64,000 bases of DNA, taken from positions 94,133,221 through 94,197,220 of the forward strand of contig CM043956.1 in NCBI GenBank assembly GCA_014529385.2. Direction: 5' to 3'. A model generated the notes under the pieces. It was not told the origin of the DNA. It worked only from the letters and a program-made list of their open reading frames with translations, and ran no database searches. Below are positions 1-9,893 of the stretch, one piece after another. The stretch comes from Adiantum capillus-veneris (lineage: Eukaryota; Streptophyta; Polypodiopsida; Polypodiales; Pteridaceae). The position numbers and the translations under genes were made by a program. Within the stretch, counting starts at the first letter, position 1. Every line of letters begins with the position of its first letter.

Positions 1-1860
1 GACTGACACGGCCACCAATAGTAATAGCACTGCTGGCAGTCCTGAAGAGAGCGGAAATGCCTGAGATCCATCTCGAAGGGAAACCCATCCTGGCTAATGA
101 TCCTTCGAGAAAGTCCCACTCAACACGATCGTATGCTTTCTTGAAGTCAAGAATGAAAAAAGCGAGAGGTTCAAAAGATGATCTGGCCCACTCTACTGCC
201 TCATAAAAAGTGAAGATATTGTCCAGGATGCATCGATCCATGACAAAGCCTGTCTAAGAAGTATGAATAATCTCTGGTAAGAACGGTCGCAAGCGATGGT
301 TGATCAGTAACGCTAATATCTTACAGACCGAAGGGAGTAGGGTAATAGGTCTCCACTGTTGTAGTTCAGTGGTGTCACCCCCCCTCGGAATAAGAGATAT
401 GAGACCTGAACAAAGATCCGGATGCATATATCCTGATGCAAAGATGTCCTGACAACCGCGAAGCAGTGGTATATGCAATACATCCCAATATGTCAAAAAG
501 AAAGTTCTAGTGAGGCCATCCTCTCCTGGACAGGAGGATGGATCAAGACTCTCTATAGCAGCATGGAGCTCTGCAAGTGTGAAGGGTGCCAACAAGATCT
601 CTGCCATAGTGTCTGTACAACGGTGTCGAGTGTGATGCCAGACCTGCTCACGGGCAAGTAAAACCTCAGTAGTGCATACATCAGTAGTGAACAATGTCTC
701 AAAATAATCTGCAGACATATCAAGAATAACATCAAGATGCATATGTAGTGTTCCCTGAGCATCGCACAAAGTCCGAAGGGTGGTGCCAAGAGGGCGCTCT
801 TTATGCGCAGTGAAGAAGTCTTTATTCATTCGATCAGCTTTAGCTATCCAATGAGATACTGAAGCATGATGAGTGAACTCAGACCTAGCCTCCTGTACGC
901 GACGAATCTCCTCTGTGAGCTCTGTCTATCTAGCAGCGAGATAAGCATCCTGAGGCCACTCCTCAAGCAAGCGCTGAGTGGAACCAAGAGGAATGTGAAG
1001 ATCAGACTCTCGTACTCTCAACTGACAATGAATAATAGCAGTCTGATCACGGCAGTAAATACTAGACTGAGTAATGCAATGAGCAAGAAACTCTCCAGGG
1101 GGACCACAATAAGAAGCACCCGTGGACCATAAGTCACGAATCTACTGCTACAATACTTGAGTGGTGAGAACACTGTCAGGGATGCGGCCGCCTCGTCTCT
1201 GTGCAGAGGATCTGGTGAAGGAGATAAACAATGAGATGGGTAAATGATCTGAGAGGCTGGTCCCTCTCCAAATAGTAGTAAATCCACCTAGAGCTACTGC
1301 CCAAGGGCCAATGTAAAAACGATCAAGTCGCTCCAATAATCTCCCCCGCTGTCGCTGAAACCCCCACGAGTAATGAAGTGTAGCAGGGTGGTGACCAAAA
1401 GAGGGTATGTGCCAGGCGTCAACACCTTGAATAGCTAGAAGAAATCAATCCCAAGCTGGCTGCTCATCGGGAGAAATGGATGATAGAACTGGAGGTGTGA
1501 TGTCTCGCCAATTAGAGTCGCTCTCAACATTGTTGAAGTCGCCTCCAACAACCCAAGAGTCTACAGCAGTAGGTAGAACAGCAGCCAAGGAGGACCAAAA
1601 AGTAGCCCTCTCCCGAGGAGTAGTGGGTGCATAGACTGACATAAAACCAATGATAGATTCCCAAAGAGAAGAAGAAACATCAACCTTAGGTAGGCTCGAA
1701 GCGCTCCTTGTGCGGAGTGGAGACACACAATCAAGAACGAGGGCACTATCGGGTCCCAAAAAAGATGCAGCTGTATCACGATGCACTATCTTGTGTAACT
1801 CTGTAAAAACAAAAAGGAAAGTCACATTATTCCCAAGCACATATCAACCATTTTCTATAA
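1..1860 (-). pseudogene. LINE ORF2 fragment (APE endonuclease plus reverse transcriptase N-half)
   Basis: This is the 5' two-thirds of a plant L1-type ORF2 polyprotein, which nicks target DNA and reverse-transcribes the element RNA. Reading right to left: an APE-type endonuclease block at about 1840-1150 (SVYAPTTPRERATFW, VVGGDFNNVESD, RLDRFYIGPW, SDHLPI), a linker, then the RT at about 830 to the window edge (LISLIPRGGDTTELQQWRPI, TGFVMDRCILDNIF, FILDFKKAYDRVEWDF). The frame is broken. TAG codons at 928-926 and 256-254 sit where glutamine fits (AAR*TELTEE, HTS*TGFVMD), and further breaks lie around 1340-1445. The YxDD box would be beyond base 1. The 5' end is truncated inside or just before the endonuclease near 1860. 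LINE assignment is secure; the clade is not resolved. Confidence 0.88.
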
Positions 1861-1861
1861 G

Positions 1862-1999
1862 TTAGCAAGCTATTGAGTCACCATTTTCAAACTCCATCGA
1901 GCGAACATCACTAGATTCATCGCACATGGGTTCAACGTTGTCATCGTAACCATCGTAATATCCATCGAGTGGATTTCGCGAGGAAGAAGAGGCAGCCAT
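1862..1999 (-). CDS. Small acidic/serine-rich ORF (45 aa) abutting the LINE 5' end
   Basis: The frame runs from ATG at 1999-1997 to TAA at 1864-1862. It begins MAASSSSRNPLDGYYDGYDD and is rich in Ser, Asp, Glu and Tyr, with no recognisable domain. It ends exactly where the LINE endonuclease homology starts, so it may be the first exon of a gene or transposase interrupted by the LINE, or chance. No promoter or splice site decides this. I do not recognise the product. Confidence 0.25.
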   Translation of the reverse strand: MAASSSSRNPLDGYYDGYDDNVEPMCDESSDVRSMEFENGDSIAC

Positions 2000-2612
2000 A
2001 TTAAGAGAGGATGGTAAATAATGTTCACACAATTATTACTTGCTGCGTTCAAAAGAAACAAAGGGTAAAGCACTTGCTTTAGCTAAAGGATGAATAAGTT
2101 TATACAAATAATACTTCACACAGTCACAAGCATCTTAGGATAAGTAAGGGAGAGGAATGTTTTTGAAATGACTTTTGAAGCAGCAAGCCCACTTATATAC
2201 TACAATCTCCCTTCCCTTCTACAATCTCCCTTGCCTTCCTCAACGGTTCACTATATCTTAAAGCTAACCTACTATCAGATCTATCAAATGGATTTGACAC
2301 ATTTAGACACATCCAAGAGGTGACATCAAATTCAAAGGGATTAATGAACTAGTGGACAAGTGTGTGTTGGTGGTCTAGCGTTCCCACCACACTCATGTGT
2401 TGAACACCATAGAAATAACGAATGAACGAGCCTAAAATTTTCCCTTGAGAAACTCAGCGAAAAAAAATTTGCATGCTCGAGAAAATGATTTTTCTTGAGC
2501 ACTTGGTGGGAAAAAGATTTTCGAAAACGGTACTCGTCGTAAATTGTGTGTCGTCTTAATAGTGTGCCGGTTTCAATTTCGAAAACGCCGTTCGAGGGAA
2601 CGATAGTATTTG
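2000..2612. other. Non-coding stretch ending in hAT-type MITE fragments
   Basis: No gene is visible. From about 2450 the DNA matches the hAT-like MITE family found elsewhere in the window: one copy ends at about 2508 (GAAAATGATTTTTCTTGAGC), then another begins with a GTGTGTCGTCTTAATA motif near 2545. The second copy is cut at 2612 by the CACTA element and resumes at 9894. Confidence 0.55.
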
Positions 2613-2624
2613 CACTACAAGAGG
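2613..2624 (+). repeat. CACTA left terminal inverted repeat
   Basis: CACTACAAGAGG, preceded by the TTG target duplication at 2610-2612. Twelve bases pair perfectly with the right end; similarity stops after that. Confidence 0.95.
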
Positions 2625-2634
2625 TTGTGTGCTC

Positions 2635-2850
2635 TTGTGACGCTGTTAGCGACGGAAATACACTGGGTTTTTATAACCCCCGGCGTTGCTAAAACCGTCG
2701 CTACGAGCGTCGCTACGAGAGCGTCGCTATATGCGTCGCTATATAGCGACGCTCATAGCGACGGTTATAGCGACGTTCACACAGAAGACTATAGCGACGC
2801 TACAGAGCCATAACTAGCGACGCTTATAGCGACGCCCGAGAGAAATTTTT
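2635..2850. repeat. CACTA left subterminal repeat array
   Basis: At least ten copies of GCGACG/CGTCGC-centred motifs in direct and inverted orientation, for example the GCGTCGCTATATAGCGACGC palindrome near 2732 and GCGACGCTCATAGCGACG. In En/Spm such arrays are the binding sites of the TNPA protein, needed to bring the ends together. The same motif recurs near the right end. Confidence 0.85.
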
Positions 2851-2854
2851 TTTT

Positions 2855-2883
2855 GGTGGCAGGGCATTGAATGCCCTGCCACC
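2855..2883. repeat. Perfect 14-1-14 palindrome (left)
   Basis: The arm GGTGGCAGGGCATT is followed by a single G and then its exact reverse complement. It lies just inside the left subterminal array, 242 bp from the element end. A palindrome of the same geometry but different sequence lies at 9711-9739. Confidence 0.85.
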
Positions 2884-3201
2884 CATCAACCATATTGTAC
2901 TTGATTCACTTTTTAAAAAAAGTGCAAGGGTAGATAATAGACCCAAAATAGTCACCCACAAGACGCATTGTTTGCAAAATTGACAATTGTACACATCATA
3001 GGCAAAATGAATTGATTGGCAAATGTAATAATGACAATTGTACAACATCATAGACATAAAGAATTGATTGGCAAAAGGAACTGCGGTGACAAATGTAATA
3101 ATATACATGGTTCAAAAAGACGTATAAAATCCGTCTCATGATACATAAGCTATGAGAAACCCTAAACTAATGCTATCTAGCTACGGCTAAACTGACGTCG
3201 T

Positions 3202-4511
3202 CTAGTCAGACGTCTCATCGCGTCCAAGCGGCGTATCTGTCGGATTCTGCAAAAAAAGACAATAAGACAGCTTTCAGTAAGTATAAACATATAACGACAT
3301 TTATAAAACAATACAAAAAATAAAAAAGAGTAAACCCTAATACTAACCATGCCGCCGCGAGAACTGAGAATGTCCATCAGGGCGTTTAAGCCCTTCCTGC
3401 CTGCGTACTCGCGCTCGTACGGTGTGGGATCACGCCCTGTCATCGACCACTGTCAAAACATACAAAGATTTCATTATGTTAGAATTAAAAAACTCATAAA
3501 CCATAAACTATCGAACATAAAGAGCAATGTGAAAACACTTACAAAATCGGCCTAAAATGATGCCCATCCACCGCTCCCCAAGTGGTGCGAGCTCCCTGCC
3601 TCTACTCGCGCTCTGGCTGCATCCTTTTGTTGCTTCCACTTGTCGGGATTCTCGTGCGCTGCTTTCTTCGCATTCTTCCAATCTTCTTTGGCCAGCCAAT
3701 CTGGCCTGTTCCACCCATTCTTGATTGCTTTTTGCACTTCGGAACGCTTGTGTTTGCAGTATTCGCGCATTCGAATCTTCATCAGGTCTTCATTGAAGCG
3801 CTGATCCCGTGTTGGAACGAGAAACTCATCATGAAGTATGCTGATGACTCTGTTTTTTAAATCACTTGGTACTTCACTCCATTTGTTTAGTATGTAGTTT
3901 CTAACCAACTGAGAGCAAAGACCACGCATGCGCGAGATCACCGTCTTGCCGTCATCATCCATGATGATGCCGCCGCTGATGTCGACGGAGTAAGGCAAGC
4001 CCTCTGGCTGGTGACGCGTGAACCTGGGTGTCCCGACAGGGGTCTCTAGCGGCATGTCGATGGGGGTACAGACGTCAGGTGTCTCCACCGGCGTCTAGGC
4101 CCCGAAGCGAGGAGTGTCGAGTGGCGTGGCTCCTGGCGGAGTAGGTAGAGGTGTGTAGCTTCTAGGAACAGTCAGCCGTGCAAAACCTGGCGTAGATGGC
4201 GATGCTGTGGCTGGTGTGGGGACGGGCAAAGAAGGGGAGGGTAAAGAGCCTCGTCGAACATGAGGCGGTGTGGAGGCATCGGTGGCGGAATCCCCACAAC
4301 AACCACCACCGCCACCACTAGAGCGCCGGTGTCTAGACGAGTGTGAAGCTCGTCTCGTCGACGCCGAAGCTTCGGAGCGCGCCGAATGCTCCGAAAGAGA
4401 GGGAGATGCGGATGGAGTAGGAACGCGCGATGATGCGCCAGAGCGATGACGCTCCACGTACCACTGTCTCTGCTGCGGTGACAAAGAAGAAAGAAACTCC
4501 TCATCATCCAT
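3202..4511 (-). pseudogene. TNPA-like second gene of the CACTA element, with two in-frame TAG codons
   Basis: Three exons fit GT-AG rules: 4511-3543, 3449-3348 and 3246-3202, giving 372 codons. The start ATG at 4511 (MDDEEFLSSLSPQQRQWYVE) directly follows a CAG acceptor-like site, so an upstream non-coding exon is possible. The N-half is Ser/Pro/Thr-rich with TP-repeat segments. The second half (LVRNYILNKWSEVPSDLKNR, YCKHKRSEVQKAIKNGW) and the last exons (MTGRDPTPYEREYAGRKG) resemble plant Ptta/En-Spm transposase family proteins (Transposase_24), the accessory DNA-binding partner of tnp2 elements. TAG codons at 4097-4095 and 3554-3552 interrupt it, while everything else stays open across both introns. 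Unless read through, it is a recent pseudogene. Confidence 0.75.
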
Positions 4512-4783
4512 ACCTGCATTAAACACACGAATATTTAAACTTAATATTGAATGAATAGAGTAGACAATGACGCAAAGACCATTAAATACAATGACGTAAT
4601 GACGCATATAAATACAATGACGCAATGAAATGAGTGATAGAAGAGGCAAGTCGAAAACTCAGAATTTTCAATCAAAAGATGTGAGCGCGAGTAGAAAAGA
4701 GCGTTATACACCATGGAAGGTACTGAGAGAGCCAGAGCTTTTACAACACGGAGCAAAATTGTTCAAAGCCAATATTTGTGGCT

Positions 4784-7629
4784 TTAAGAGATCTCTCTCT
4801 CATCCTCGCATAACTCAGCATAACTTCCTATATCTATATAGAGCTCTCCGTTTAAACACATATCCTCTGTTTCATTTTGTAGCTCCTCTGCATGCACCCC
4901 ATATAGAGTAGTAGCATCTTGATGCTCGTCTGGCACCACCGCAGCGGCTTCTGATTGAGCATCTTCTTTGATCTCCTCCATTGATGTCGTTGTGATTGGC
5001 ACATGGTAGCCTTCATACGTCCTTGCACTACGAGGGGCTACCTCTATGACGTACCACCAGTTTGATGTAGACTTTGTAGGATGAAATATTACCTGTCAGA
5101 GCCACATAACTTACATGAGAGCTTTCAAGCACATAACTTGTAAAAGGGGGATGTTAACTATTTACATACTTACTTGTTCAGTCCATTTCTTAGTAGAATC
5201 CACCTCAAGAAAACCAGACTCTCCTCTACGCACAGTAGCGTTGCGACCCTCCATGATTATCTTGAACCATTGCACGTCGAACAAGTCGACAAAAAATCCT
5301 CTGTAATCGATCCTCAAAATCTCTTGCAGCGTGCCGAAGTAAGTGAGTTCCGCCACCACAGGATCTGCATCAGAGGAACGTCGTCGACTAGACTGTTCAA
5401 ATTTTGCCATGATTCCACAATCTTGAGTAAAACGCTTTTTGTCGATTTGTTCCACCCTAAAATGTCGACCTTTACACCATGCTGCTGTGTATGACTTATA
5501 CTACAACGAACAAAGATTATGAGTGGCCGTTCACATTTTATGCAATGATATTAAAGTCCATTATGAACGTACCTGACACATTTTATGCCAATCGTGTGAC
5601 TTCAAACCGGTAAGCTTTCCTTCTTTAGTAAAACACGTTCGGAGCGAGTGCATTACGCCAGTGGGGGTCTGCAAAGATCGAATGGTCTCTTTTACTTTGT
5701 GTTCTTGGGCTCCTGTGAAAATCCATGGTGCTTTAGGGAGTTTTATCGATCCATCAGACGCTGTTTGCGGCCAATATTGCTCCATACGATCCACATTTCT
5801 AAGGTCAACTCTGGCTCCCAAAGTATCTTTCTTGCCGGTCAGATGGTCCCATAGTAGATTACCCACATTCTTGAATATGTGCATTGGATCGAGCAAGTGA
5901 TTGATCATGAGTCGGGGCCAGTATGGTAACTCGTACCATAGAGATAATCTCTTCATCCCTGGAGGCAATCCGTCATCGCACATCTCCTTCTGCTCTAACC
6001 ATGCTTGTGCAGACATCTTTGGTGGCTCTCTTCCCAAAAAGCCATCGCGTAACACATGATTCTCTGGAAGATACGCTTGATGACCTTCGTAGATTTGCTT
6101 CTTCAGTGAGGGTGCCCTACGTGCATTCAGTCTAGGTCCACATGTGACACATGCTCTGTATCCGCTTCTTTGAAGCCCTGCATGTATACACATGATAATA
6201 GATCAACTATGGGAAAAAACAAGATTTACAGTGTCTGAGTGAGGAGTGTCAATAGATCACCTGAGCATTCTGTTAGCCCGGGATAGTCATGCATGGTCCA
6301 CATTAGAATGCCTCTGATCAAAGCATTCCGTCGTCCTGTGTGTCGGCTCATATCCACCACCTCTATGCCAATCCACAATTGTTGTAGCTCTTCCAATAGT
6401 TGACGAAGATACACATCCATATTCCCCACTTTATATCGCCCTGGCACAATCAAGCTTAGCCATAGGTGCCCCTTCTTCGTAGTCAACCACGGGGGAATGT
6501 TGTAGTTGACGATGACAACGGGCCATACACTGTAAGATGTTGATCTTTGACCAAATGGATTTACGCCATCCATAGCCAGGCCTAAGCGCAAATTTCGAGC
6601 TTCCCTGGCAAAATGTGACCATGTTCCATCTATATGTTTCCAGGCTACGCAATCTGCAGGAATTCGTAGCACACCATCCGAAGATTTATTCTCCTCATGC
6701 CATGATGCTAGGGCGGCCATGGACTTACATTCGAAGAAATGCTTGATGCGAGGAAGCAGAGGGAAATGTCGCAAAACCTTTTGTGGAATTTTTGTCCCGT
6801 GGAGATCTACTCGATATCTTTCGGAATCACATTTCGGACACTTCTCCATGTCTATGTATTCCCCTCTGAAAAGAATGCAGTCATTAGGACAAGCGTGGAT
6901 AGAATTGTAATCCATCCCCAAGTTTCGCAAAATCTTTCTTGCTTCATCTCGGGAATCTGGCATCACATTGTCAGCTGGTAGTATGTGCTCTTTCAGCAAT
7001 CTACACAACATAAAAATATGATACAGTCGTGTAAAAATCTATCAGATCATTATACATTTAGAGTTTTATTAAAGTAAACTAATTGTAATAGATCACCTGA
7101 AAAGCGCTGTGATGCTACTGTCACTCCATCCAAACTTTGCCTGCATGTTGAGAAGAACTAGGAGTGCTTTCAATCTAGACATACGTGCTCCATTATACAA
7201 TGGCGTATCGGCTTCACTTTTCATATCATCATAGATAAGCCTTTCTGAATCCATGATCGTCTCGATCATTTCATCAATCTCGGGCTCAAACATTGCCTCG
7301 TTGGGAATGTGCTCTGCATGATCATCCCCCGAGCTGTCAGAGGCTACATCTTGTGGCCTCACATATGCTGCTTGACCAAAGCGCCTGCGAACACGTCTAT
7401 TGGGTTGCAAGATTGCTGCTTGTTGGCCAGCGTCAGAGTCCGACGAGTTATAATTGGCAACAACTCGATCTATAATAGATGGATCGAACTCGCCAAATTC
7501 ACGAACATGCTGCAAAGAAACACGTCTTGTCCGTCGCACAGCATGCTTGCATTGATTACAAGGACATAAGACCCTCGTTGAGAGATAGGTGTTTCGGTTG
7601 GACGGTTCCACATCCTCGTCGCTACTCAT
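4784..7629 (-). CDS. CACTA transposase (tnp2/TNPD type), spliced, open over 837 codons
   Basis: Five exons join in frame with GT-AG introns: 7629-7097, 7000-6261, 6177-5573, 5500-5174 and 5092-4784 (2,514 nt, no internal stop). This enzyme cuts and moves CACTA elements. The N-terminus carries a CPCNQC metal-binding motif (about residue 25) as in the transposase-associated domain. Residues ~180-625 are the Transposase_21 core: a CPNDC...CPKC pair, AMDGVNPFG (first catalytic-type Asp), WTMHDYPGLTECSG (second Asp) and LLDPMHIFKNV. Residues ~627-760 match DUF4216 (TQDCGIMAKF, VDLFDVQWF, WWYVIEVAPRS). The DUF4218 block usually found between these is absent: exon 3 ends at GLKSHDWHKMCQ and exon 4 opens inside DUF4216. 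Many relatives have MHxEKN where this reads MHIFKN. The start is the first ATG of the open frame, MSSDEDVEP. Confidence 0.85.
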
Positions 7630-7689
7630 AATGAGGATAAAAAACTTATAACCTGGACAACAAATTTAATATTCTATTGGCATTCTTCG

Positions 7690-7691
<2 letters not shown>

Positions 7692-7744
<53 letters not shown>
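7692..7744. repeat. (CT)n microsatellite
   Basis: About 26 CT units, immediately upstream of the transposase gene start on the minus strand, where it would appear as a GA-repeat promoter element. Confidence 0.97.
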
Positions 7745-7745
<1 letters not shown>

Positions 7746-8177
7746 ACCTCACATTCTCTAGTCATGTCCAATCCCCGCACACCTCGGTCTAGAGGTGCAC
7801 GGAGATCAGAACCACCGGGTTATAATCTCGTCTTTATTGGTCAATACCTATATTTGTGGGTACAAGAAATCTACACACCCACGTCTACATGATACTGCAT
7901 GTAGTGGACAAAACCCCTTTGCCTCTTCTGTAGCTGTAGCACTTCACAGCATCTTAACATCTTTTCACAGTAGATCTTTTCACTATTCGTCTAACTCTAA
8001 ACCCTAAACCGTAAGTAATTCTTGCGTGGACTCGATCTAACGTAAATAAGCGTAAATCTAAATAAACGTAAATCTAACTAAAAATAAACCTAAAACTAAT
8101 TTAACGTAAGTCTACATCTAACCTAATCTTTAACGTCTTTTGGGATAGTTTCCTACGACGTTAAAACTCTCTTCTTC

Positions 8178-8214
<37 letters not shown>

Positions 8215-8349
8215 GGTAAACCTAAATAAACCTAAGTCTAATCTAATATAACATAAATCTAAATCTAACGTAAATTATGTTATATTAAAAACAAAGAACT
8301 AAACTAACAGGGATATAAGAACCTTAAAACTGATTTAACACATAATTTT
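7745..8349. other. CACTA internal non-coding DNA with AT-rich repeats
   Basis: No gene is recognised. A ~140-bp block (8051-8190: CGTAAATCTAA..., ending CTACGACGTTAAAACTCTC) is repeated with changes at 8730-8880, and (TG)n occupies 8179-8211. Two CCCTAAA units near 7999 are too few to be telomeric. Confidence 0.6.
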
Positions 8350-8712
8350 TCACATAACTCGGCAAGAGTTGGCATTCTCATCACTAAAGATGTGAGAGTT
8401 AACTTCCAACGGTGACGCTGCCTCATCTCCATCCACATCTGACGACAGTAATTGGCCCTTTAGACCGTTCTTGCTCTTGTTACTAACTTTGAAGTTGCTG
8501 TTGAATGACTAGAGGTTGTCTAGATGGTCATTGTGTCGGGGATGTAGTGACTCTTGCCGCCCTGAAGATCCACCTTCTTCCCTATCTTCTGAAGACATTT
8601 CACCAGTACTTTTGGATCGACGGAGCCCACCATGAGTGAAGGCAGCAATACCCTATATTCCATTGAGGGCTTTCTTCACCCGCTTCATGCAGGCATCGCA
8701 GTCTATGGAGAC
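8350..8712 (-). pseudogene. Captured 3' exon of a heavy-metal-associated isoprenylated plant protein (HIPP-like)
   Basis: Reading right to left, an AG acceptor precedes VSIDCDACMKRVKKALNGI, the N-terminal half of an HMA (ATX1-like) metal-binding fold with its CxxC pair. A polar serine/charged linker follows (GLRRSKSTGEMSSEDREEGG), and the frame ends in CRVM-stop at 8361-8350, a good CaaX box for farnesylation. HMA plus CaaX is the signature of HIPPs, plant proteins that bind heavy metals at membranes. Two in-frame TAGs (after NGI and after HLDNL) make it a pseudo-exon. It belongs to neither CACTA gene, so I infer it was captured by the transposon (transduplication). Upstream looks like intron; no earlier exon is visible. 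The short HMA match is the main uncertainty. Confidence 0.65.
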
Positions 8713-8924
8713 CTAAATCTAATCTAATATAACGTAAATCTAAATCTAGCGTAAATAAACGTAAATCTAGTTAAAAATAAACCTAAATCTAATTTAATGT
8801 AAGTCTACATATAACCTAATCTTTAACGTCTTTTAAGATAGTTTTCTACGACGTTATAACTCTCTTCTTTTTGTGTGTGTGCGCGTGTGTGGATGTGTGT
8901 GCCAATAAAAAGAGATAAATGGTA

Positions 8925-9035
8925 TAACCTTTCTATCACCCATGCCAAGTATGATAGATTGATTATGCCATTTCCCTCTTGAATAATAGGTCTTGAGTTC
9001 AACTCCTCGTCGGCTAGATCTTTAGTTCTTTTAAT
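8925..9035 (+). repeat. Possible SINE-like fragment
   Basis: ATTTCCCT..., then GTCTTGAGTTCAACTCC and CTCGTCGGC. The order and words resemble the repeats at 37930 and 41022. The GAGTTCAA word resembles a tRNA T-loop/B-box. Weak match. Confidence 0.3.
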
Positions 9036-9079
9036 TTTAATTAGTTTCCTACGACGTTAAATTAATTTCTCTCTCTTTC

Positions 9080-9296
9080 TCTCTCAATGTGTGTGCGTTT
9101 TTTTGGATCGTATGCATGTTTTCTCTCTCTTTTCCTCTCTCAATGTGTGCGTTTTTTGTTTATGCATGTTCTCTCTCTCTTTTCCTCTCTCAATGCATGC
9201 GTTTTTTGTTTATGCATGCTCTCTCTCTCTTTTTCTCTCTCAATGCGTGTGTGCATTCTTTGTTTATGTATGTGTGTGTGCGTTTTTGTTTTTGTT

Positions 9297-9300
<4 letters not shown>
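9080..9300. repeat. ~50-bp minisatellite (4-5 copies)
   Basis: Units of CTCTCTCTTTTCCTCTCTC followed by AATGxxTGCGTTTTTTGTTTATGCATG are repeated head to tail with small changes. Open frames over this region are artefacts of low complexity. Confidence 0.85.
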
Positions 9301-9342
<42 letters not shown>

Positions 9343-9369
9343 AACACTATGTGTGTGTGTGTGTGTGTA

Positions 9370-9404
<35 letters not shown>

Positions 9405-9466
9405 AAGAGGGGAAGGGAACATGAGAATGAGGAGAGGGAAGGAGCATACCTGGCTCTCCTTCCTCT

Positions 9467-9502
<36 letters not shown>

Positions 9503-9637
9503 AGAAGAAAAAGAGAGAGAGAGAGAGAGAGGGAGAGAGAAAGAGGGGAAGGGAACATGAGAATGAGGAGAGGGAAGGAGCATACCTGGCTCTCCTTCCT
9601 TTCCTCGTGTGTGTGTGTGTGTGTGTGTGTGGAGAAG

Positions 9638-9674
<37 letters not shown>

Positions 9675-9690
9675 GGGAGAGCGTTACCTG
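9301..9690. repeat. Compound CT/GT/GA microsatellite with a ~120-bp tandem duplication
   Basis: (CT)n at 9301-9339 and (GT)n at 9350-9383 are followed by two near-identical units, each GA-rich then AAGAGGGGAAGGGAACATGA, TACCTGGCTCTCC, (GT)n and GGAGAAGAAAAAG. They start near 9384 and 9512. Confidence 0.85.
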
Positions 9691-9710
9691 CTCCTTGCTT
9701 GAGGGCGCCG

Positions 9711-9739
9711 AAAAACTCAGATCTGAGATCTGAGTTTTT
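9711..9739. repeat. Perfect 14-1-14 palindrome (right)
   Basis: The arm AAAAACTCAGATCT is followed by a single G and then its exact reverse complement. It lies just inside the right subterminal array, 151 bp from the element end. It has the same geometry as 2855-2883. Confidence 0.85.
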
Positions 9740-9765
9740 GGGCACGCTCGGTTATTTTTTTAGCC

Positions 9766-9870
9766 CAGCCGGCGTCGCTATGAGCGTCACAAATTTCTTT
9801 GTAAATTTGCGACGCTCATAGCGACGCCGGAAATTTTTTTTTTGAGCGTCGCTGTGTGAGCGTCGCTAAT
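9766..9870. repeat. CACTA right subterminal repeat array
   Basis: CCGGCGTCGCTATGAGCGTC and its inverse face each other across a short AT-rich spacer, followed by two more GAGCGTCGCT units. It matches the left subterminal array. Confidence 0.85.
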
Positions 9871-9878
9871 ATGAATAG

Positions 9879-9890
9879 CCTCTTGTAGTG
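9879..9890 (-). repeat. CACTA right terminal inverted repeat
   Basis: CCTCTTGTAGTG, followed by the TTG target duplication at 9891-9893. Confidence 0.95.
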
Positions 9891-9893
9891 TTG

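Larger units (their letters stand above)
2613..9890 (-). mobile_element. Complete CACTA (En/Spm-type, CMC superfamily) DNA transposon, 7,278 bp
   Basis: The element begins CACTACAAGAGG at 2613-2624 and ends with its exact inverse CCTCTTGTAGTG at 9879-9890. It is flanked on both sides by the 3-bp sequence TTG (2610-2612, 9891-9893), the target duplication size expected for CACTA elements. Inside each end lie arrays of a GCGACGCTC-type subterminal motif in both orientations. Both transposon genes read on the minus strand: a tnp2-type transposase (7629-4784) and a TNPA-like gene (4511-3202). About 2 kb at the right side (7680-9700) contains no transposon gene but holds simple repeats and a captured host exon. 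It is inserted inside a hAT-type MITE copy. Confidence 0.95.

Noticed and set aside
7999-8012. CCCTAAA-type telomeric words (also near 3155, 3335 and 46996)
   Set aside because: Only one or two units each; not an interstitial telomere array.
9087-9745. Overlapping open frames of up to 157 codons on both strands
   Set aside because: They consist of CT, GT and GA repeats read as Leu-Ser, Cys-Val or Arg-Glu strings; low complexity keeps all frames open.
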